Source: DATEHG01 sp041691295
Lineage (GTDB): Bacteria > Gemmatimonadota > Gemmatimonadetes > Gemmatimonadales > GWC2-71-9
Direction of reading: 5' to 3'
Length of the DNA stretch: 10,363 nucleotides
Assembly (NCBI GenBank): GCA_041691295.1
Contig: JBEPVA010000135.1
Location: forward strand, 1-10,363
The notes below the pieces were generated by a model. It had not been told where the DNA came from. It did no database searches and saw nothing but the letters and a program-made list of their open reading frames with translations. Position 1 is the stretch's first letter. The number at the start of each line of letters is the position of its first letter. This document shows, piece by piece, positions 1 through 6,069 of this stretch. The position numbers and the translations under genes were made by a program.

Positions 1-54
<54 letters not shown>

Positions 55-66
55 CCCGAATAGTGA

Positions 67-121
67 ACGCGCGAATGAATTCGCGCCTCGGCTGCGCCCG
101 GCGTCGCTGCGCGACGTCCTC
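67..121 (-). repeat. Left arm of the RAYT inverted repeat (two-hairpin REP-like)
   Basis: Read on the minus strand, this arm matches the right arm at 49 of 55 positions. It contains two hairpins. The inner one (102-116) has a 6-bp stem CGTCGC/GCGACG around a 3-nt loop. The outer one (69-86) is a perfect 8-bp inverted repeat GCGCGAAT/ATTCGCGC around two bases. Each hairpin is preceded on the minus strand by GAGG. The arm begins inside the stop codon of the transposase gene, so it could also act as part of that gene's 3' end. Confidence 0.8.
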
Positions 122-563
122 ATTCCTCCGCATCACACTCCTCTGAAGCCTTTCGTTCACTGAGGTCCCCGTCCCACCCGGTTATGGCTTCCAGCGGATG
201 ATGTCGTGGCTGCTGCTTCAGGTAAGCCTCAACTGCCTCAAGTTGAGTCAGCCCAACGCTATGCGCCGAATACCCTTTGGCCCAGTAGAGGCGGCGACCG
301 GATACGCTGCGACCGTCGGTCTTGGCGACGGCGGAACTGGCTCCTTTCAGCCGTTTCACCAACTGGGCGATCGCGATTGTCGAATGAAGCCGGACGAGCA
401 GATGGATATGGGTCCGAACGATGCCCAGCGCCAATATTTCGGATTTTTCCCGGCGAGCCATCGGCCGGAGTAATCGACAGAGGAACCGGGCGGTGTCGGC
501 ATCGAGGATTGGCTCTCGATCCCTGGTCGTCCAGACCAGGTGGACGTACACGTGGCTCAGCAT
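120..563 (-). CDS. REP-associated tyrosine transposase (Y1/HUH, IS200-like)
   Basis: A single-strand DNA nickase/transposase of the Y1 family, 147 aa from the chosen start. Visible signatures, in order: the N-terminal beta strand typical of the family (HVYVHLVWTT, residues 4-13); the HUH metal-binding pair His52-Ile-His54; and the catalytic Tyr114 with Gln118 four residues on, followed by a His-His pair at 121-122. These are the expected catalytic elements, with spacing as in IS200-type TnpA, so the enzyme looks intact. The open frame extends upstream to 668, but that extension runs into the right inverted repeat and is low-complexity Arg/Pro-rich. I chose the ATG at 561-563, two residues before the conserved strand. 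No clear Shine-Dalgarno is visible. The lack of an accessory TnpB and the REP-like flanks favour a RAYT over a classic IS200. Confidence 0.85.
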   Translation of the reverse strand: MLSHVYVHLVWTTRDREPILDADTARFLCRLLRPMARREKSEILALGIVRTHIHLLVRLHSTIAIAQLVKRLKGASSAVAKTDGRSVSGRRLYWAKGYSAHSVGLTQLEAVEAYLKQQPRHHPLEAITGWDGDLSERKASEECDAEE

Positions 564-649
564 CGAGTGAATGTGGGGCAGTTCGAGCTGAGGCCATGGA
601 CCATTCGTACGCTGGCGGTATCGCAATTGCGCGAGACGCCGGCCGCGTC

Positions 650-704
650 GAGGACGTGGCGAAGCCACGCAGGGCGAAGCCGAGGCGCGAATTCATTCGT
701 GCGT
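650..704 (+). repeat. Right arm of the RAYT inverted repeat (two-hairpin REP-like)
   Basis: Reads on the plus strand as the mate of the left arm. The inner hairpin (655-669) has stem CGTGGC/GCCACG around GAA. Compared with the left arm, the fourth stem base pair is swapped from C-G to G-C, so both arms keep a perfect 6-bp stem despite two sequence differences. The outer hairpin (685-702) is GCGCGAAT/ATTCGTGC, with one G-T pair. GAGG precedes each hairpin. The arm lies upstream of the likely transposase start and ends 84 bp before the M28 peptidase start. Confidence 0.8.
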
Positions 705-779
705 CAACCTGAACTCCCCCCTGCTTACGGTCAGTCATCGGGGGCCCTAGCTTCCCCAACCCGATCTTCACCCTTCCCT

Positions 780-784
780 GAGGA
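780..784 (+). promoter_or_regulatory. Ribosome binding site of the M28 peptidase gene
   Basis: GAGGA lies four bases before the ATG at 789. It supports that start over the open frame upstream (back to 540), whose extra codons overlap the inverted repeat and the transposase gene. I see no convincing promoter between 705 and 779. Confidence 0.6.
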
Positions 785-788
785 TGGC

Positions 789-3059
789 ATGCGATTCACG
801 CTCCGGTCTTCGCTCACGCTCGCCGTGATACTCCTCGTGGCCGCCACTGGCGACACCCCCCGCCTGCTGGGCTTCTCGGCCGAATCGAGCGCCCGGGAGG
901 TTGAGCTGGAGGGCAAATTCCGCGGCATCCCGTCGACCGACTCGCTCCGGAGCTATCTCCGCCGCCTGAGCGCCCGACCGCACCATATCGGGTCGGCCTA
1001 TGACAAGGACAACGCCGAATGGCTGGCGGCGCGATTCAGGGACTGGGGCTGGGAAGCGTCGATCGACACCTTCGAGGTGCTGTTCCCGACGCCGAAGGAA
1101 CGCGTCGTCGAACTGGTGGCGCCGACGCGCTACACGGCGCGGCTGCAGGAGTCGATCGTCCCCGGCGACCCGACCACCAGCCAGACCACAGAGCAGCTCC
1201 CGACCTACAACGCCTATTCGATCGATGGCGATGTCACCGCCCCACTGGTCTACGTCAACTACGGCATGCCGGCCGACTACCGGCAGCTGGAGCGGATGGG
1301 GATTTCGGTGAAGGGCGCCATCGTGCTGGCCCGGTACGGCGCGGGATGGCGCGGCCTCAAGCCCAAGCTGGCGGCAGACCACGGCGCCATCGGGTGCATC
1401 ATCTACTCCGATCCGCGGGACGACGGCTATGGCGCCGGCAACGTCTACCCCGACGGCGCGTTTCGGCCCCGCTGGGGTGTGCAGCGCGGCAGCGTGGCGG
1501 AAATGCCAGTGCAGGCCGGCGATCCATTCTCGCCGAACGTCGGCGCCAGAATCGGCACCACGCCGTTGCCATTCGATTCGGTCACCGCGCTGACCAAGAT
1601 CCCGGTGCTGCCGATCTCGTATGGTGACGCCGAACCGCTGCTCACCGCCATCGGCGGCCGGGTGGCGCCGGAGGAATGGCGCGGCGGACTGCCGATCACC
1701 TATCACGTCGGACCCGGCCCAGCCAAGGTGCACCTGCGGGCCCAGTTCAACTGGAAGCCGACCCGGATCTACGACGTGGTGGCCAGGCTCAAGGGGAATG
1801 AGTTTCCCGACCAGTGGATTCTCCGGGGCAATCATCACGACGCGTGGGTCAACGGCGCCGACGATCCGCTGGCCGGCATGGTGGCCGAACTCGAAGAGGC
1901 CCGGGCTCTCGGCATGCTCTCGAAGCAGGGGTGGAAGCCGAAGCGGACCATCGTCTACCTGGCCTGGGACGCCGAAGAGCCCGGGCTGGTGGGCTCGACT
2001 GAATGGGTCGAGGCCCACAGCGATGAACTGCGGAAGCATGCCGCGGTCTATATCAACACCGACGGCAATGACCGCGGCTACCTCGACGTGGGCGGCTCGC
2101 ATTCACTCGAATCGCTGACCAACGAGGTGGCCCGCGACGTGACCGATCCTGAAACCGGACTCAGCGTCGCGGAACGGCGGCGGCGCAAGAGCCTGGCCGG
2201 CGCCGCCAACGCCGAGGAGCGCGGCGAACTCCGCGCTGGCGGTGATCAGCGGATCGAGGCCCTCGGCTCCGGTTCCGACTTCACGCCATTCCTCCAGCAC
2301 CTTGGCGTCGCGTCGATGAATCTGGCCTTCGGTGGCGAGGGCGATAACTCCGGCGGGGTGTATCACTCGATCTATGACAGCTACACCTGGTACACCCGGT
2401 TTTCCGACACCGGATTCGTGTACGGACGGGCACTGGCACAGGTGGCGGGATTGACCGTGTTGCGGCTGGCCAACGCTGATGTGCTGCCGTTCAAGTTCGG
2501 CGGTTCGGCCAGCACCGTGAAGCGGTATCTCGGCGAATTGAAGACACTGGCCACCACCCGCCGGGACGAGATCACCGAGCGGAACAAGCAACTGGATGAA
2601 GGGGTGTTCACCGCCACCAGCGATCCGCGCGAGCCCAGCCAGCCGCCAGCCGCCGAAGCCGTGCCGCCGTTCCTCAATTTTGCGCCGTTCGACAACGCGG
2701 TGACCCGCTATTCGGCCAGCGCCGCCCGGTACGACTCGATCATGGCCACCCTGTCCACGGCCGGCGGGCCCCAGCTGGCAGGGGCTGTGTCCCGTGGCGT
2801 CAACCAGCGTCTCATCCTGGTGGAACAGGCGCTGGCGCCGGCGCGCGGCCTGCCGACCCGGCCCTGGTTCAGGCACCAGATCTACGCTCCGGGATTGTTC
2901 ACCGGCTACGGCGTGAAAACGGTCCCGGCGGTACGAGAGGCCATCGAGGAAGGTCACTGGGCCGAGGCGGACAGCGCGATCTCGATCGTGGCCGAAACGC
3001 TGGACAGTGCGGCGGTGTCGGTCGATGCGGCGACGGCGCTGCTGCAGGCAAAGCCGTGA
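789..3059 (+). CDS. Secreted M28 metallopeptidase, glutamate carboxypeptidase II-like
   Basis: A di-zinc exopeptidase of the M28B / PSMA (NAALADase) type, expected to remove C-terminal residues, often acidic, from peptides outside the cytoplasm. Length 756 aa, close to the roughly 750 aa of human GCPII. Layout: an N-terminal hydrophobic signal or anchor (about 5-20); a protease-associated (PA) domain inserted from about 145 to 330, including KGAIVLARYG from 175; the catalytic domain; and a C-terminal helical, transferrin-receptor-like dimerisation region (about 600-750). All metal and catalytic positions are present: His349 (GNHHD), Asp359 (DDP), general base Glu396 and ligand Glu397 (DAEEPGLVGSTEW), Asp425 (NTDG) and His526 (YHSIYDSY). 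First gene of an operon-like row; the kinase follows after 25 nt. Substrate preference cannot be read from the sequence. Confidence 0.92.
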   Translation: MRFTLRSSLTLAVILLVAATGDTPRLLGFSAESSAREVELEGKFRGIPSTDSLRSYLRRLSARPHHIGSAYDKDNAEWLAARFRDWGWEASIDTFEVLFPTPKERVVELVAPTRYTARLQESIVPGDPTTSQTTEQLPTYNAYSIDGDVTAPLVYVNYGMPADYRQLERMGISVKGAIVLARYGAGWRGLKPKLAADHGAIGCIIYSDPRDDGYGAGNVYPDGAFRPRWGVQRGSVAEMPVQAGDPFSPNVGARIGTTPLPFDSVTALTKIPVLPISYGDAEPLLTAIGGRVAPEEWRGGLPITYHVGPGPAKVHLRAQFNWKPTRIYDVVARLKGNEFPDQWILRGNHHDAWVNGADDPLAGMVAELEEARALGMLSKQGWKPKRTIVYLAWDAEEPGLVGSTEWVEAHSDELRKHAAVYINTDGNDRGYLDVGGSHSLESLTNEVARDVTDPETGLSVAERRRRKSLAGAANAEERGELRAGGDQRIEALGSGSDFTPFLQHLGVASMNLAFGGEGDNSGGVYHSIYDSYTWYTRFSDTGFVYGRALAQVAGLTVLRLANADVLPFKFGGSASTVKRYLGELKTLATTRRDEITERNKQLDEGVFTATSDPREPSQPPAAEAVPPFLNFAPFDNAVTRYSASAARYDSIMATLSTAGGPQLAGAVSRGVNQRLILVEQALAPARGLPTRPWFRHQIYAPGLFTGYGVKTVPAVREAIEEGHWAEADSAISIVAETLDSAAVSVDAATALLQAKP

Positions 3060-3069
3060 GACGCCGCAC

Positions 3070-3073
3070 GGAG
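3070..3073 (+). promoter_or_regulatory. Putative ribosome binding site of the kinase gene
   Basis: GGAG lies 11 bases before the ATG at 3085, in the short gap after the M28 stop codon. It is a rather long spacing, but it supports this start over the upstream in-frame ATGs (from 3007), which lie inside the end of the M28 gene and would add an Arg/Cys-rich tail unlike a kinase N-terminus. Confidence 0.45.
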
Positions 3074-3084
3074 TAGCTTTGGGC

Positions 3085-6024
3085 ATGGCGGCTGGCATCC
3101 TCGAGCGGCTCAGGACGGCGCTCCGCGACAACTACGACATCGAGCGGGAACTCGGGGCCGGCGGGATGGCCACCGTGTTCCTCGCTCGTGATCTCAAGCA
3201 CCAGCGGCAGGTGGCCATCAAGGTGGTCCGGCCGGAGATCGCCGCTGCCTTTGGTGAAGAACGGTTCCTCCGCGAAGTTGCCATCAGCGCCCACCTGCTG
3301 CATCCCAATATCCTGACCCTGATCGACTCCGGCACGGCGGATGGCCTGCTGTACTGCGTGATGCCGTTCGTGCAGGGCGAGACACTGCGCGCCAAGCTGG
3401 CGCGTGAAGGAGCGCTGCCGGCCGCCGACGCCGTTCGCATCCTGCGCGACGTGCTCGATGCGCTGGCCGCCGCGCACCAGGTCGGCATCGTGCACCGGGA
3501 CATCAAGCCCGACAACCTCATGCTGACCGGCCGGCATGCCTTCGTGATGGATTTCGGCATCGCCAAGGCGGCCACCGCCGCCGCCGCGGGGGCAGGCGTG
3601 CCTCACGCCACGCTGACCACCCTGGGGCTCGCCATCGGCACCCCGGCGTACATGGCTCCCGAGCAGGCCTCGGGTGAACGCGAGATCGACGGCCGGGCCG
3701 ATCTCTACGCCGTCGGCGTGGTGGGCTATGAAATGCTGGCTGGGGCGCCGCCCTTCGATGGTCCCTCTGCCCGCGCGATTCTCGCTGCGCAAGTCACCCG
3801 CGATCCGGAATCGCTGGCGGCCCGCCGGCCCGATATTCCGCCTGAGCTGGCCCGCGCGGTGATGCGCTGCCTGGCCAAGGAGCCCGCCGAGCGGTGGCAG
3901 ACGGCAGAGGCGCTGCTGTCACAGCTCGAGCGATTCAATACCCCCGGTGGCGGGACGACCGTCACGCCAAGCGTACCACGACCTCGACGCCGTTTGCCCA
4001 TTGTTGCTGTCGGCATTCTGGCGCTGATACTGGGAGCCTGGTGGTGGACCGGGCCGAGGCGTACGGCGCAGACTCGGGCGTGGGTGCATAACGAGGCCAT
4101 CCCCCAACTCACCGCGCTGGCCGACGCGGGTGACTGGGAAGCGGCCTACACGCTGGGACGGAGGGTCGAGGCGGAGCTTCCTGGCGATTCGCTGTTCAAC
4201 GCGCTGCTGCCACGGTTTGCCACCCGGTATCGGATTCACACGTCCCCGGCGGGGGCCGAGGTCTGGCGCAAGGCGTACGAGGCGCCGGATTCGTCCTGGG
4301 TTCGGCTGGGCCGCACCCCGCTCGACAGCGTGCTCGTAGCGCTGAGCGGCCCGGGCGGCACCTTCCTTGATGCCAACCGTATTCGCATTGCCGCGCCCGG
4401 GTATCGGACGATGGAACTGATCGGCCTGCCATTCGAGGATTCGACGATCGTGCTTGATCGAGAGACTGCGATCCCGGCCGAAATGGTCCGGGTGGGCGGC
4501 GGCGCGCTCACGGTGCAGTACGCGGGATTCGAATCGGCGGAGCCGCTCCGCCTTGATGATTTCCTGATGGACCGCTTCGAAGTCACCAATCGGGACTACA
4601 AGCGGTTCGTGGACAGTGGCGGCTACCGGAGGAGGGAATTCTGGACCGAGCCGATGGCAAAGGATGGGCGGCCCGTGCCGTGGGCACAGGCGGTGGCCCG
4701 GATGACCGATCGCACCGGGCGGACCGGCCCGTCCACCTGGGAGGGAGGCGGTTATCCCGATGGCACGGAGAACGATCCGGTTGGCGGGGTCAGCTGGTAC
4801 GAGGCGATGGCCTATGCCCGATTCGCGGGCAAGTCTCTGGCCACGGTGATCCACTGGGCTCGCGCTGCGAGTCTGCGCAACAGCGCCTGGATCGTTCCCC
4901 CAAGCAACTTCTCGGGCCAGGGCGCCGTCGCGGTCGGGGCGACTCATGACATCAGCGCGTTCGGGACCTATGACATGGCGGGCAACGTGCGGGAGTGGTG
5001 CCTCAACGCCAATGGGTCCGACCGATTCATCCTGGGCGGCGGGTGGGACGACCCGCCTTACCGATTCAATGACTCATATGCCCAAGCGCCGTTCGATCGG
5101 TCCGCACTGAACGGAATCAGGCTGGTGCGCTACCCGGCATCGGATACCAATCTGGCGCGCGCCGGCGCGCCAATCAGCCGTCGGCTCCGCGACCTGGCCC
5201 ACCTGAAGCCGGTCAGCGACCCGGTCTTCGCGGCGTACCTCCAGATGTACGAGTACGACCACACGCCGCTCAATGCGCGAGTGATCGAAACGGTGGATGA
5301 GGGAGAGTGGACCCGTGAGCTGGTGCGGCTCGACGCCGCCTATGGCGGCGATAGCCTGCTGACATACCTCTACCTCCCCAAGCGCGGCGCCAGTCCCTTC
5401 CCGACCGTCGTCTTCTTCCCGCCGGGGAGCGCCATCGTCTTCCCCACTCTGCCCACGTCCGATGCCCGTCACTTCGATTTCCTGATCAAGAGCGGGCGGG
5501 CGGTGCTCTATCCGGTGTACAAAGGCACCTACCAGCGGCACGACTCCCTGGCCAGCGACACGCAGGATTCGTCGACCTTCTACCGCGATCATGTCGTCAT
5601 GTGGGGCAAGGACCTGCGGCGAGCCATCGATTACCTTGAAACCAGGCCAGAGGTCTCGACCGCTCGACTGGCCTATTACGGCGTCAGCTGGGGAGGTGAA
5701 CAGGGCGGCCTGATGCCGGCCATCGAGCCCCGGATCAAGGTGAGCGTCCTCCAGGTGGCCGGGCTTTCGTTCGCCCCGATCAGGCCCGACGTGGATCCGG
5801 TCAACTACCTGCCCCGGATCCGGATTCCGACCCTGATGATCAACGGCCGTTACGATTTCTACTTCCCGATCGAAACCTCCCAGATACCCATGTTCCGGTT
5901 GCTGGGCACGCCGGCGGACCAGAAGCGGCACGTCATCGAAGAGGGCAGCCACTTCGTCCCCCGAGTCCGGCTGATCCAGGAAATGCTGGCCTGGCTCGAC
6001 AAGTACCAGCCGCTGCCCCAGTAG
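3085..6024 (+). CDS. Membrane Ser/Thr kinase fused to PEGA-like, FGE-like and alpha/beta-hydrolase domains
   Basis: A 979-aa multidomain protein. Residues about 17-285 are a complete Hanks-type (PknB-like) kinase: glycine loop GAGGMA (24-29), Lys46, Glu64, HRD with catalytic Asp139 and Asn144, DFG Asp156, and APE-like Pro192-Glu193. A basic stretch precedes one transmembrane helix (about 304-320). Then come a helical linker, a PEGA-like beta domain (about 382-460), and an FGE/SUMF1-like domain (about 489-683) with its DRFEVTNRDY, GGVSWYEAMAYARFAGKSL and YDMAGNVREW blocks. The C-terminal alpha/beta hydrolase (about 690-979) has GVSWGG with Ser868, Asp924 (GRYD) and His956 (EGSH), an apparently complete triad. 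Inferred topology: kinase in the cytoplasm, the rest outside. The FGE-like domain has a single Cys (639) and is probably a binding module. The gene lies between two exported peptidase genes. Substrates of the kinase and hydrolase are unknown; a peptidase or esterase activity for the latter is possible. Confidence 0.9.
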   Translation: MAAGILERLRTALRDNYDIERELGAGGMATVFLARDLKHQRQVAIKVVRPEIAAAFGEERFLREVAISAHLLHPNILTLIDSGTADGLLYCVMPFVQGETLRAKLAREGALPAADAVRILRDVLDALAAAHQVGIVHRDIKPDNLMLTGRHAFVMDFGIAKAATAAAAGAGVPHATLTTLGLAIGTPAYMAPEQASGEREIDGRADLYAVGVVGYEMLAGAPPFDGPSARAILAAQVTRDPESLAARRPDIPPELARAVMRCLAKEPAERWQTAEALLSQLERFNTPGGGTTVTPSVPRPRRRLPIVAVGILALILGAWWWTGPRRTAQTRAWVHNEAIPQLTALADAGDWEAAYTLGRRVEAELPGDSLFNALLPRFATRYRIHTSPAGAEVWRKAYEAPDSSWVRLGRTPLDSVLVALSGPGGTFLDANRIRIAAPGYRTMELIGLPFEDSTIVLDRETAIPAEMVRVGGGALTVQYAGFESAEPLRLDDFLMDRFEVTNRDYKRFVDSGGYRRREFWTEPMAKDGRPVPWAQAVARMTDRTGRTGPSTWEGGGYPDGTENDPVGGVSWYEAMAYARFAGKSLATVIHWARAASLRNSAWIVPPSNFSGQGAVAVGATHDISAFGTYDMAGNVREWCLNANGSDRFILGGGWDDPPYRFNDSYAQAPFDRSALNGIRLVRYPASDTNLARAGAPISRRLRDLAHLKPVSDPVFAAYLQMYEYDHTPLNARVIETVDEGEWTRELVRLDAAYGGDSLLTYLYLPKRGASPFPTVVFFPPGSAIVFPTLPTSDARHFDFLIKSGRAVLYPVYKGTYQRHDSLASDTQDSSTFYRDHVVMWGKDLRRAIDYLETRPEVSTARLAYYGVSWGGEQGGLMPAIEPRIKVSVLQVAGLSFAPIRPDVDPVNYLPRIRIPTLMINGRYDFYFPIETSQIPMFRLLGTPADQKRHVIEEGSHFVPRVRLIQEMLAWLDKYQPLPQ

Positions 6025-6069
6025 GCCGGCTGCACCCTCCACCACCTCACTTTTTTCGGATTTCCGCAC

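Larger units (their letters stand above)
67..704 (-). mobile_element. RAYT transposase gene framed by hairpin-bearing inverted repeats (REPtron-like unit)
   Basis: A single-gene unit of about 640 bp: a tyrosine HUH transposase gene on the minus strand lies between two arms of a 55-nt inverted repeat (67-121 and 650-704, 49 of 55 positions matching). The inner edge of the left arm overlaps the transposase stop codon. Known family behaviour: REP-associated tyrosine transposases are IS200/IS605 relatives, often flanked by inverted REP hairpins that they bind and nick. Inferred: these arms are the cognate REPs of this enzyme. It is unclear whether the unit is mobile or a domesticated single copy. 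No target duplication is expected for this class, and the left flank is lost in the poly-G run. Confidence 0.7.

Noticed and set aside
564..668. N-terminal extension of the transposase to 668
   Set aside because: The extra 35 residues run into the inverted repeat, are Arg/Pro-rich, and precede the conserved family N-terminus.
67..704. CRISPR array or classic DDE insertion sequence
   Set aside because: There are no regularly spaced direct repeats, and the encoded enzyme is a HUH/Tyr transposase, not a DDE one.
540..788. N-terminal extension of the M28 peptidase to 540
   Set aside because: It overlaps the transposase gene and the repeat arm. The ATG at 789 has a GAGGA site and is followed by a signal peptide.
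768..2102. Long minus-strand open frame opposite the M28 gene
   Set aside because: A GC-rich shadow frame with no recognisable domain; the plus frame encodes a complete enzyme with all catalytic residues.
6051..6066. T6 run followed by CGGATTTCCG as a terminator between the kinase and the S9 peptidase
   Set aside because: The T-run precedes rather than follows the tiny 4-bp stem, and there is no stable hairpin upstream of it.
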